Source: Pyricularia pennisetigena (lineage: Eukaryota; Ascomycota; Sordariomycetes; Magnaporthales; Pyriculariaceae). Taken from it: a stretch of 64,000 nucleotides of DNA. The notes under the pieces were generated by a model. The model ran no database searches. It had not been told where the DNA came from and saw nothing but the letters and a program-made list of their open reading frames with translations. Position 1 is the stretch's first letter. Each line of letters starts with the position of its first letter. Location: NCBI RefSeq assembly GCF_004337985.1, contig NW_021940921.1:575758-639757 (forward strand), given 5' to 3'. This document shows positions 22,864-33,799 of the stretch, piece after piece. A program made the translations under genes and the position numbers.

Positions 22864-23504
22864 AGTCTCAGGGCTCATCCCTGAAGCCCAGAGCTCCACA
22901 ATTGAGCGTGGCTCAATTGCGGCTTTGCAATGTACCTGTGGGTCCATCCAAAGAACGCTCTGGTTCAGGTCTGAGGACAACTTGTCGATTTTCGCCGCTC
23001 ATGGCGGTATTTTCGTCAATTCGGCGACCAACACTCCGTTATGAAAAAATAAATAAAAATCGTAAAAATAAGCGGTTTGTACGTTCAAGATAGCATTTAG
23101 TACCGCTATTAACAACAATTTGGTTTATATTTTTATATGTTTAATTGGGCGAATTTGCTAGGCCCTGCCCTTAATCCGCTTATGGCGGTACTATTTTTTC
23201 GATTTTATTTCGATTTTCGTATTTTTTTTATATTATTTTTATTTGTTAATATAATTTCAAGAGTTTTATGGGCGGGGGATAGTATATAAATAAATAACCG
23301 TATACCAGATTTTGGTATATATATTTGATTATATAAACCGTTAAATAAACGGATAGGTAAGGTATATACAATTTTATATAAAATTTACAATCGAAACGCT
23401 TTTATAGTTTTGCCAATTATGGCGATAATAGAACCAAAATTTCAGGGATTGGATAGCGTATATATACAAACGTCTACGTGAGATCCGCTTTGTAATAGCG
23501 GCTT
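22864..23504 (+). repeat. Family A hairpin repeat, tandem unit 2
   Basis: Head AGTCTCAGGGCTCATCCC, internal perfect stem AATTGAGC-GTG-GCTCAATT, shared module GACAACTTGTCGATTTTCG, and a tail with CAAACGTCTACGTGAGATC also found at about 24300 and 38360. This is the longest relatively intact copy and suggests a unit of about 0.64 kb. Confidence 0.85.
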
Positions 23505-24080
23505 TATTACTATTTTTATTAAAAGAAATGGTAAAATTATGTTGTTTTTATATTTTTTCTATTATTTAATAGAATATAAATGGTATAAAAAACGTTAAAT
23601 AAAATTAATATATAATAATTGATCACCGATACTATATTAGAGTTTTTCCAAATTTGAACATAATTGGACGATTTATTAAGTTTTCTAATAAAATATTTAT
23701 TAAATGAAAAATGTTAATATAATATTTATTTTAAGCGGTAATCGCATGCACTTTCCACCGCCACGCTAATTTGAAAATTGCTTTTATAGTAATATATTTT
23801 ATTTGTAAGAAACATTTTTGTTTAAAACAATAAATTAAAAATAAAAATATATATTAAAATTTAGAAAATAAATTTAATATTTAAATATTTATACAATTGG
23901 ATAAGATATACCCACGGCCCTTGCGTTAAAAAATAGAAAAAATTCATTTATTACAACGCAGGTTATCTTATATTTTTACGATTTTTATTCATTTATTTAT
24001 TCGAATATTTAATTGTATATAGTGGTTATACTATTGGTATTACGTATGCAGTGCATGTACAGTGCGAAAATAGTACAAAT
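23505..24080. other. A+T-rich decayed repeat DNA
   Basis: Strongly A+T-rich with many TA steps and no coding signal; probably RIP-mutated transposon remains of unknown type. Confidence 0.5.
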
Positions 24081-24240
24081 ACCCGCCATAAGCGGGGAAA
24101 ATCGACAAGTTGTCCTCAAACTAGAACGAGCGCGATCTTTTCGGCCAATGTAATTGGTCGAAAAGCCATGTGGCTAAAAGGTACATGGAGCGTTCGGTCC
24201 CCATTGCGAAGCAGGGGGGTCTAGTCTGAGCACTGAGACT
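24081..24240 (-). repeat. Family B hairpin repeat, copy 2
   Basis: Reads on the minus strand from AGTCTCAGTGCTCAGACT through CCCCTGC-TTC-GCAATGGGG, CCATGT...ACATGG and CTTTTCGACCAAT-TAC-ATTGGCCGAAAAG to GACAACTTGTCG. A family A tail fragment on the plus strand directly follows to about 24330. Confidence 0.85.
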
Positions 24241-24666
24241 AATCTTTTACCAGTTTCAACGATAATAAAACTGAAATGACACGGATTAAGTAACGTATAT
24301 AAGCAGACGTTCACGCCATATCCGATTTGTTATACCTAGCTTAATCATTGCTTTATAAAAGAAAAACGGTAAACTTGTACTATTCTTTTATTTTATGTTT
24401 TGTTTAATTAAATAAAACTTGCTGAAGAAGACTGTGTAAGATTCATGGAAACTAGAATTCGTTTTTATTTATATTAAAATATCACTTTGTTTTATAAGTG
24501 ACGAGGCGAATTATTATTTATTTAACAAATTATCGAATTGCATATAAATATTAACAAAATGTTAGATAATCACATGTATCTGCCACCGTTATATTGTATA
24601 ATAGTATACTTGCCCTGTATACCATAAATCATAATAATAACGTAATCATTAATATTTAAAAGAAAC

Positions 24667-24886
24667 TGTTGGAATAGAGGTAATCGCGGTCAAATTAACA
24701 GTAGAGCGATGAATCACGTGCAATGCCGCACGGGCCAATTACACGTGACTCACCCGCCCAATTGCGAAATATAAGACGGAAGGACGTTTAGAAACTCACC
24801 TCTAAACAGTTTCATAGAACAGATAATCAATATATATTTTTATACTCGTATAACAACGTTCTATTAATCGATTAACATTACGGAAA
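24667..24886 (+). repeat. LTR-like dispersed repeat D, copy 1
   Basis: Begins TGTTGGAATAGAGG and contains ATAAGACGGAAGGACG, possibly a TATA/initiator region. It matches, in inverted orientation, 38750-38965. The 3' limit is uncertain because similarity runs past TATAACA to ATTACGG. It looks like an LTR of a retroelement, but no internal region or target duplication was found. Confidence 0.6.
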
Positions 24887-25128
24887 ACCTATTATCACTG
24901 ATTAATATTACTTAAATAATACAGAAAAACAAAATAAAAGGATTAAATGTTAATCCCGTTATTTTATAAGTGTTTAGGATTAACAGGAGATTTTACGGTT
25001 AATAAAAGAAAGCCGTCCTAACCAGTTGGAATTTTTACATTAAACGTGTAACGTTTTTATAAAACGTTACGTGAAAAAAATAATTACCGTTATTTTACGA
25101 GTATTTAAAGGTTTTTAAAATTTACCAT

Positions 25129-25467
25129 TTGGGCAAATTACCTTATAAATCAACAAATAATAGCAAAAACGTATATTATCAAGTAAAGTACGATAAAATA
25201 AACGCAAAAACCGGTTCCCAGGTTAACGACGAACGCTATGATAGGGTACCAACCCTTTTCGACAATATATTGTCGAAATTCCAATTATTTTTATCAATAA
25301 AGGAACGAACCGAGGCGGAATCCCTGTACGAACCCTCCCACGAACTCCCGGAAAACCCAGAAAAAACATTAGTAATTCAACGAAAAATATGGATTTTTAA
25401 AATATTTAACCGATTTAAAAAGGACGAACGCGGAAAAACATTATTGTTAATTATATGCGTCATTTAG
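25129..25467 (+). other. Unassigned frame in the A+T-rich block
   Basis: A 112-codon frame starting at TTG, rich in Lys, Asn and Ile, no signal peptide, no recognised motif. It ends inside an LTR fragment that begins at 25445. Most likely a chance frame in decayed transposon DNA or a remnant of an unidentified transposon gene. Confidence 0.3.
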
Positions 25468-25552
25468 CATGTAATGGGTCCACCTTTATTTATATATAAG
25501 CTATAATAGATAGTGCCGAAATGGGGCTGTCGGGGTTATCGGTTTATCCGTT
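25445..25552 (+). repeat. Copia LTR fragment (5' end)
   Basis: TGTTAATTATATGCG followed by GCATGTAATGGGTCC matches the first 100 bp of the LTR at 39530-40096 read on its minus strand. It is cut off by the family B copy that starts at 25553. Confidence 0.7.
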
Positions 25553-25710
25553 AGTCTCAGTGCTCAGACTAGACCCCCCTGCTTCGCAGTGGGGACCGAG
25601 CGCTCCATGTACCTTTCAGCCACATGGCTTTTCGACCAATTACATTGGCCGAAAAGATCGCGCTCGTTCTAGTCTGAGGACATCTTGTCGCATTTCGCCG
25701 TTTATAGCGG
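25553..25710 (+). repeat. Family B hairpin repeat, copy 3 (best preserved)
   Basis: Hairpins in order: AGTCT...AGACT; CCCCCCTGC-TTC-GCAGTGGGG; CCATGT...ACATGG; CTTTTCGACCAAT-TAC-ATTGGCCGAAAAG; then GAGGACATCTTGTC. It truncates a copia LTR, showing that family B is mobile or was moved. Confidence 0.85.
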
Positions 25711-25739
25711 GTATATATATTATATTATAAAAACGCTTT

Positions 25740-25815
25740 ATTAACGCCCTGCGACCGCACGTTAAATGTGATTACTTGCATTATTTATACGCGCAACCAA
25801 TTGAACAGCGGTGTA
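25740..25815 (-). repeat. LTR-like fragment Z
   Basis: Contains CCTGCGACCGCACGTTAAATG and CCAATTGAACAGCGGTGTAA, which reappear inverted at 47085-47160. It starts TGTTAATTACACCGCTG on the minus strand, so it may be another LTR end. Confidence 0.5.
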
Positions 25816-26374
25816 ATTAACACATTGTATTTCAAATATAATAATAAAAAGAATAGTATAATTATAGTAAACAATTAAATATTCGAATATAATATTTAAT
25901 AAAGATTGAAAAAATATAGTATAACCTGCGTTAGATTGATTGGAATTTAAGGATTTTGGGGGTATAGGCCGCGTCCTTATATTTAATTTATTTAAAAAGA
26001 AGTTTCAATTATTTAGTAAAATTTGTATTTTATTATTATACTTAATTATTGTTTTCAATAATAATATATAATACTGGTTTAAAACCAAGTACTAATGTTT
26101 ATGATTGAGCGCATCAAAGACTACAAAGTGTATGCAATTATCGTTTGAAACAAAGCTTTTATTAATATTTTTGTATTATTTATTAATATCTCGAAAAACT
26201 GAATAATTTACGGAAATAACTTGAAAATAAAATGAAATTTTAGTATTCCCATTCTGTTATAAGTCTACATATAATCGTCAATCAATGTCATTTTTATAAA
26301 TTCTATTTAATTAAATAAAGCAAAAAATGGAAAAATAGCACAAATTTAACATTTCCTTTTATAAAAAAATAATG

Positions 26375-27392
26375 CAGACGGGTATTACAAATCGGATTTC
26401 ACGTTGACGGCTTTATCTGTGTTGCATTCAATTCATGAAGTTTTAGTTTTATTATTGTAAAAATTGGTAAAAATATAAAAGCGTTTCGATTGTAAATTAT
26501 ATATAAAATTACATACATCTTACCTATCCGCCCATTCAACGGCTTATATAATTCGATATATATACCAAATTGGAATATTATATTACGTCTGTATATACCA
26601 TCCCCCACTTGCAAAATGCATAAACTTTGGCCGCAAAATAAAATAAAATAAAATTGATTAAATAAAGCAAAAGATTAATATAAAATATATATCTAACATT
26701 TTCTTATACTAGAGATTTTTCAATGCGAATATTATGGATAAGGTCCAATGTGGACGTTTGCTTTTATACGTAGTCCAATCCCTGTAATTTTGGTTTTATT
26801 ATCGTCAAAATTGGTAAAAACATTAACGAATTTCGATTGTAAATTATATATAAAAATGTGTTTACTTTACCTATCCGCTTATCTAACGGTTTATATAGTC
26901 CGGATTCAAAACCAAAATTTGATGTAACGGTATATATATATATATATATATATATATACGACGCTCCACGTCCAAGAATTATAATATTTGGTTAAGAATT
27001 GAAAATAATATTAAAAGAAATCGAAAATCGAAAAAAAAATCGAAAAAACAAAACAGCCATAAACGGATTAAGGGCAGGTGGTATCCAATTCGACCGTTAT
27101 AACAAATAAAAGCATAAATTAAATCGCTGTTTATAGCGGTATTAAACGCTATTTTTAACGATATTTCTTTTTTTAATATTTTGCGTAATTATGGAATAAT
27201 AAAGCAGTGTCGGTCGAAAAAAGGCCAAAAATACCGCCATAAACGGCGAAAATCGACAAATTGTCCTCAAACCTGAACCAAAGCGTTCTTTGGATGGACC
27301 CACAGGTACATTGCAAAACCGCAATTGAGTTACGAAGTGGAGCGAAGTGGATTAATTGTGGAGCTCTGGGCCTCAGGGCTGAGCCCTGAGAC
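26375..27392 (-). repeat. Family A copies, minus orientation, with duplicated tail
   Basis: The head GTCTCAGGGCTCAGCCCTGAG (positions 27372-27392) forms a perfect 7-bp stem. The unit runs down to about 26733, where the CAAACGTCCACATTGGACC tail lies, and a second tail of the same family lies at 26380-26640. A TA microsatellite occupies about 26932-26957. This copy carries an extra CCACTTCG direct repeat in the central hairpin. Confidence 0.75.
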
Positions 27393-27485
27393 TAATAATA
27401 ACCAAAATAAAGCCTGAATCAAGGCTTTTCAACGATATAAAATACATTTTAGGGCATAAACTAAGACCTTTCCGGGCTTATAACC

Positions 27486-28040
27486 TATTACCAATATAGA
27501 TTATTAACAGGGACTTAAACAGTAGCTTAGGTGCGGCGTGGTACGAATTAATGCGATAAAACCTGTAATTACAAAGGTTAAATGCACTAAATCCATTAAA
27601 TTTTAGAGTTAATAGTTAACACTATTTGGTGGGGGAGATTCTGCTTTGCTTCCCCTATTCACCTTCCGATGTCGAAATGGTGGTCCACACGCTAAAACGA
27701 GTTCCGGTGCGGCAACGATTTTCCGAAAAATAATTTTATAAAGGTTTTTTTTTCAAAAAAACCCTTTATTACCATATAAACCATTTCTGGGTTCGCACGT
27801 ATTGGCTGACTGAGTGAAATTTTTTAACCGATACAGGGTAGCTGACTCGTAAATACAGGGTGGGTATCATACCCGGTACAGGGTAATCCCCACTCGCTGG
27901 ACTTTAAATCGCAGTTCCTATAATATACAATAAACAGATAACCCAACAATCCCGACAGCCCCACTTCGGAATTATATATTGTGCATTATATACAAATAAA
28001 GGTGAACCTAGAACATGCAAAATAATGCATATAACTAACA
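27486..28040. repeat. Copia LTR copy without internal region
   Basis: 555 bp matching the LTR at 39530-40096 along its whole length, including GGTGCGGCGTGG, ACCATTTCTGGGTTCGCA and CCGGTACAGGGTA. Ends are TATTACCA (mutated TGTTAACA) and ACTAACA. No polyprotein adjoins it, so it is probably a solo LTR; no clean 5-bp duplication was found. Confidence 0.75.
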
Positions 28041-28935
28041 CGTTTCGATTTTCGATTTCTTTTACATTACTTTTGTTTTTTTAACAAAATTCAAAGCTTT
28101 CACGTGGTGGTTGGTATACGGATAAACTCCACTGTAATAAGTTTTGGCCAATACATCATTCGTAATAAGGGGTTCAAAGATCGAATACGTAGTATGTATA
28201 TATATATATATATATATATATTCCCAGTTACACTTAAAATCAAAACACTTCTATATTTTTACAAATTTTAACGATAATAAAAGCAAAATTGCAATAACTA
28301 GAGAAGGTACATAAGCAAACTTCCACGTAAGATCCCTTCTTGCAGTATCTAGCATGATTATTATTCTGTGAAAATAACGGTTAAGTTTACCTTATTTTTA
28401 CTTTTTCGTGATTTTTTCCGTTTTGTTAGTTGAATGAGATAAATAGAAAAGAAAACTTAAATATAATCATAAAGTATAAACTTATTTGCTGTTAGCATTA
28501 AAAGCCTATCTATTTTAGATATACTCTGCCTCTACATTTATGTGTTCAAGAGACTGTATAATTAAATACAAAGCCTAATAAAATATTTAGTCTAAGCGAG
28601 AATTATACAAACTTTGCCCCTTAAAATTTGCAAAACCTTATATTAGATCAAATAGCTTTTTACCCGCTATATATATCAAAAATTATATTTTGAGACCGAG
28701 CAAAAACGTTGATATAAGATATAAACAAAAGTACTCAATGTTTAAATATTATTAAAACTAAAACAATTAATAATACTGTTTTTGAAACTAAAAAATGAGA
28801 AAGCTCGAAATAATACAATGTAAATTCCCTTACATTTTGACCATTGTTATTCTTGTTTTTACTAAAATATCTCACTTTGTACAGTGTTTATACTGCTATT
28901 TGTTCCTTTTACGGTGTGTTTACAGTGCAATTACT
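28041..28935. other. A+T-rich decay with family A tail fragment
   Basis: Continues as family A-like sequence (CGATTTTCGATTTCTTTTAC), a TA microsatellite at 28197-28222, and a family A tail near 28255-28350. The remainder is A+T-rich without features. Confidence 0.5.
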
Positions 28936-29091
28936 CACCGTAAACGACGGAAATCGACAAGATGTTTTTAGACTAAAACGAGCGCGGATTTTCGGCCCAT
29001 TTAATGGGTAGAAAAACTATGTGTTTGAAAGGTATATGAATCGATCGATCCCTATTGCGAAGCAGGGGGGTTTAATTTGAGCATTAAAACT
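28936..29091 (-). repeat. Family B hairpin repeat, copy 4 (RIP-decayed)
   Basis: Same order of hairpins as copy 3 but with many transitions. In the long stem the pair CCAAT/ATTGG has become CCCAT/ATGGG, a paired change that keeps the stem. Confidence 0.75.
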
Positions 29092-29317
29092 AGGTTGGTC
29101 CAGTTCTATTTTAGGAAATGAAACACTCCTAGGAACTCATGATTTGTTCTATTGATATTGTTTATGCATTCAATTTATACAAATCAAAATATTTACTTAA
29201 ACCTCTTCTCTTCCCCTCGTAAATGGAGAAACATTCCTTTGCATCGCCACCTTATTATTTAACAATACGTTTTACAAATTTGCTATTTTTTTCTATATCA
29301 AAAAACAATTATTTACC

Positions 29318-29632
29318 ATGCATTTTTTCAAAACCACCACTCAAGTTTTCACCTTGTTTGCCCTTAGCACCATGGCCCTCCCTACACGGTGCAATATCGC
29401 CATAACCCAAAACCCACGGGCTATTGTATCGCGATCCGATACCCCCCAAAAGAATAACTTGGATAATTCAACTGGCCAAAACAATAATAAAAAGCACGCG
29501 ATTTGGAAATGCAGCTGCCAGGCAGAGTTCCCAAACTCAGACGCTTACAATAAGCATTGGGACAGTGTCCATGGCCCTAAGGGTAGCGACCCAAAAGTGC
29601 TTAAGCAGTGTGCTCTCGACCCTCATCCCTAA
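29318..29632 (+). CDS. Small secreted zinc-finger effector candidate (AVR-Pii / ZiF-like)
   Basis: 104 residues, single exon, intact in a block of decayed repeats. Signal peptide MHFFKTTTQVFTLFALSTMA with cleavage near Ala20, then LPT. After an Asn/Gln-rich linker comes Cys65-x-Cys67-x12-His80-x4-His85 around EFPNSDAYNKHWDSVH, a C2H2-type metal site. The SDAY-x-x-H motif and the position of the cysteines resemble the AVR-Pii zinc-finger effectors of the blast fungus, which are known to bind host Exo70 proteins. That partner is only a suggestion here: spacing differs (C-x-C rather than C-x2-C, and His-x4-His at the end). The coding part is visibly richer in G+C than its flanks. Codons from about 29613 to the stop coincide with the head of a family A repeat. 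Confidence 0.75.
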   Translation: MHFFKTTTQVFTLFALSTMALPTRCNIAITQNPRAIVSRSDTPQKNNLDNSTGQNNNKKHAIWKCSCQAEFPNSDAYNKHWDSVHGPKGSDPKVLKQCALDPHP

Positions 29633-30151
29633 AGCCCAGAGGTTCACTCATTGAGCCGTGCCACAATTCGTGGTTTTGCAATGTATTTGTGGGTCCATCC
29701 AAAGAACGTTTTGGTTTAGGTTTAAGGATAATTGGTCAATTTTCGCGGTTTATAACGATATTTTCGTCAATTCGGCAACCAACACTCCCTTACAAAACGA
29801 TAAATAGAAATTGAAAAAGAAAATAAATTGCAGGTTAGATAGAGTATTTGCTACGGTCATCAATAACAATTTATTCTATATTCTGAGCTATCATCATGCC
29901 CGAATTCGATATTATTTGCCTTGAATCTGGTTATAGCGGTATTGTGTTTTGGGTTTTTTTTCAATTTTAATCTTTTTTATATTATCTTTATTTTCTAACT
30001 AAATTTTCAAGTTTCTGCACGGAAAGGATGGTGAAAGTATATATCAAAGTAAATACAACTTTGGTATATACATCGGATTGTACAAGCCGTTGAATAATCG
30101 GATAAGTAGTTTACATATTTATTTGTACTAAATTTACTATTAAAATACCGT
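29613..30151 (+). repeat. Family A copy, left part (split by hAT)
   Basis: Head TGCTCTCGACCCTCATCCC, shared module and tail as in the unit at 22864. It stops at 30151 where the hAT element begins, and resumes at 38302. Confidence 0.8.
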
Positions 30152-30366
30152 TAAGGCATTCCAAAACCCCCCCACGGGGGCCCGTGGCAGCCCAAATCGG
30201 TGGGGCGGCCAACCCGTGGGTGGGTTGAATTTTTTGTGGGGGGGCCCGGCCCGGCCCAAAACCGTACACGGGTTTTCTTGGCAACCCGCGGGCCCCCGTG
30301 GGAGAACCCGTAAAATTACAAATTTTCCATATTTATACTTATGATTTTTTTTCGAATTATAGGTAA

Positions 30367-30655
30367 AAATCACAATTACAAATAAAATATAGTTTACGAT
30401 TAAGAATAAAATATAATATATAATAACGATTACAAATAAACCATAGCATAAAATGACGATAATAAATAAAATATAATATAAAATGACAATAATAAATAAA
30501 ATATAATATAAAATAACGATTATAAATAAACCATAACATAAAATCACGATAATAAATCAAATATAACATAAAATCACGATAATACATCAAATATAATATA
30601 AAATCACGATTATAAATCAAATGTTATATAAATTTACGATTGCAAATAAAATATA
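30367..30655. repeat. 30-bp tandem repeat (about 10 units)
   Basis: Period is exactly 30 bp between 30421 and 30655 (units start with AAATGACGAT, AAATCACGAT or similar, then AATAAATMAAATATAAYATA). Lies just inside the G+C-rich left end of the hAT element. Confidence 0.85.
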
Positions 30656-31129
30656 AAAAGGAAAATAAATATATTAAACCTCTATTTTACAATTGGGAGT
30701 TTTTCGAATTACGCCCATATACGATACTACCCCGTACCCGTTTCACTGCCCTAAATGGGGTTTTTATTAACAGTTTGTTAAATTGAAACCCTTTTTAATT
30801 AAAAACGGGTAATGGGGGTATGCGGTTAATATTTCCCCGGATTAGGGTATTAGCGACCGCTACCTGAATAGGATTATCGTTATCCGAATTTGAATTTTCG
30901 TTTAATTCCCCCAAATTGTATACGAACCCAATAAATTCCTTAAAACGGTCGTTTTCAGCTTTTTCGTCTTCCGGGGATATAAATTCTTTATATACGATAA
31001 AAGTTTTAATACCGATTAAAAAAAATGATTTTTTTTTGATCGAGGCGTAAATAATAGCACGGTCCCGGATTACCGATAAGGTTAACGAAAATTGGTTAAA
31101 GGTAATCGAATTGTTTAACCATAATTATA

Positions 31130-33770
31130 ACCGTTTAATAAAAGTGGAAGCAGCAGGAATAGTTAGAATATCGCGGGCGATTTGGGCAAATTCCGGGAAT
31201 TTGGTTTCATAGGTAGCCCACCAGTTGAAAATATTATTATCGTTTTCCATAATTGCGGTAAATAATTGAGGATTAATATATATATACCAATGTAACCATC
31301 CGTATAATTATCCATAATTTGAAAATAACGAATTTTGAATAAGGAATATTTTGATTTTTGACCGGATATTTTTTTCAATAGAACGATCGATGGAATATGG
31401 GTTGGTTATTGGATTTAAACTTTGGCTGGGAACATGTTTGCGTTTTTTTGGACTCGGTTTCCGTTATAAAGTAAATAAAACTGGATCCGTTCCCGGGTGA
31501 ATTGATTTTGTTTTGGGGTGGAAATTTGGATTTCGCCTTTGCGAATATAATTCGGCCAAACGATTAATGTTTCGGTTAATTAAATTTTCTATTTTTTGGT
31601 TGGTATGTTTTGGGTAATATCGGAACCTGTTTTTTTAAAATCCGTCCGCGTAGGTGGGATTAAAATAACCGCCACAAGGTATATTTTTCAATTTTTTAAC
31701 GTTAAAATAGGTCGATATATTTGTCCAATTTTGTTCGTGCAATACGAATTGCGTTTTTTAAAATGGTATATTATCCCGTTTGTGGATATTTTTGGGCTTT
31801 TCCCTGAAATTTTCGTTCGAAATTGGTAAAAGCAATTCCAATAACTCCTAACCCAGATAAAACGTACGCAATTGTTTCTATTTTATTAGCGCCAAAAACA
31901 TTGGTAAAAACCGCGATAGTTTTAATCGTTGCCAAAAAATATTTAAAAATCGTCCAACCTTTTGCAAATATTCGAAATTTGGATAAAATCGAATTCGCCC
32001 GGTTATCCTGGCTTTTTATTAACACAAGGTATTATTTAATAAATGATTTGATAGTTTTACGCAGTTAAAGCGTACGCGCAATAACCGAAGTGGTTAAATT
32101 CCATTTCGTTTGTATATTTTTAATTAAAAAACGGGGTTTTTTAACGCCAAATTCGCCAATAATTTGTTACAAATTGCAAAAGGATTCGGTACGTTTGGGG
32201 TTTTGGTGCAATAAAACCGCCAAATAATGTAATTAATATAAAAAATAATATATTAAATAATTATATTTCAAAATTTTTAATAAAATTAAACATTTATTTG
32301 GGCGATAATATGTTTTGGGGATATATCCTATATTTTAAATTCCTCCAAATTATTAATCGCCAAATATTCCTTATCGTTGGAATTAATTAAAAATGCGCGG
32401 AAATCTGTTTTGGGAATATGAAAATTTTAATATATAGCTTTTTTTACTAGTTGTAAAACGTAAATTATATAAGGGATTTGTAAAATGTTTGATTGCATTT
32501 ATGGTTGGGGAATATTTTTTCGAATTTCCGTAATAACGTCCCCGGTGCGGAAATTGGAAATATTATTAACTGTAATAGCCAATATTTTGCTTTCCAATTT
32601 GTGTTTAAAAATAGTTTAAGCGGTAAGTTTTGCCAGTTTTTCCCTCGTCTTGCTGGCGTTAATTGCAATAAAATTTAAAATAATATACCGACGTACCCAA
32701 TTATTGTCGATATAAGCGGCTATAATACCCCAAAAAACGTGTTTTAAACCGGGGTTTGTCCATCCGTCCACAACCAAAGAAAATTTGCCTTTTTTGGGGA
32801 TATTTATTAAATTTTAGGCAATAATATTTTCGGATATATTTTTGCATTTTTTGGCGAGGGTTTGTGGCGATGGAACCCTCCATCGATCGTTTCGGGCTTG
32901 TACAAACATTTTAAATTCCGAATTTTGTATAATATTAAATCCTTTTCGCAATGAAATGCAAAGTCGGACGTATAATTCCTCGACCTCGTTTTTCGTATAT
33001 TTGTGGATCTTTTTCGTTTAAAAAATGTAATTATATATTAATTTTTGCAAATATATAAATAATAATATAAAATGGTTATATGGAGGTTATATAAATGGTT
33101 ATATGGATAGTTACATTTCGTTAATAAATGGAAAAAATTTATTATATAAAAATCCGTAAAAATTGAATTGGGGTTAAGTGAATCGTTTTGTGATCCGAGT
33201 TCGTTTTAAACATAAGTAATTGTATTCCGATGCCGTGTAAGGGTGCTGGTTCCATTATGCTGGTTTTTTTTCACTAAATTGGGGATGTTTCAACATTTGC
33301 AAACATTTTTTGCAAATTAAATATGGTTCGCCGTTTTTTCGAGAAAAACCCTAATAATAATATTACCAGATTTCCGCCAATTTAGATTTTTAAAACCCTT
33401 TAACGGTTGAATCGATTTTATTATTTGTCGGTTGCCAACGTCGAAACCAAAATCCAGAAACGAATAAATCGAGGAAATTGTTCCATAATTTAAATGTGTA
33501 TATATAATACGCATCCTTTTTCCCGCCGTATAAAACAGGATTGTTGCAACCTGTATTTTGTTTATTTGCAAATACCGCAATAGATTTAATTTTAATTTCC
33601 AAATTTAATTTCAAAGGGAAATTATAATTGTACGAATTAACGCCAAGTAAACGTGGGACGGGTATATATATATTCGAAAAATGATTACGAAATTCGTTAA
33701 TAATTTCAATATCCGGAGACACCAGTTTTTCGACTGAAGTTTCCGGAGGTGGTAATGCGGTATCCATTAC
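31130..33770 (-). pseudogene. hAT transposase remains
   Basis: Broken minus-strand gene. N-terminal part at 33767-33240 includes a conserved KGFKNLNWRKSG segment. The catalytic-domain opening VVDGWTNPGLKH has its first Asp codon at 32766-32768. The second catalytic region reads ITVNN (near 32570) where active relatives have an Asp, i.e. a G-to-A change. The C-terminal dimerisation domain at about 31240-31137 reads WWATYETKFPEFAQIARDIL followed by PAAST. Numerous stops and frame breaks separate these. Order and motifs identify the superfamily with confidence. Confidence 0.85.
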
Positions 33771-33799
33771 GATAATGTGGTTAAAAGTTTTTAAAAAAA

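Noticed and set aside
22864..23010. Hammerhead ribozyme suspected from CTGAGGA in the hairpin repeats
   Set aside because: The GAAA box and proper stem II are missing on both strands.
30367..30655. Possible CRISPR-like array
   Set aside because: Units are contiguous 30-bp tandem repeats without unique spacers, in a eukaryotic transposon.
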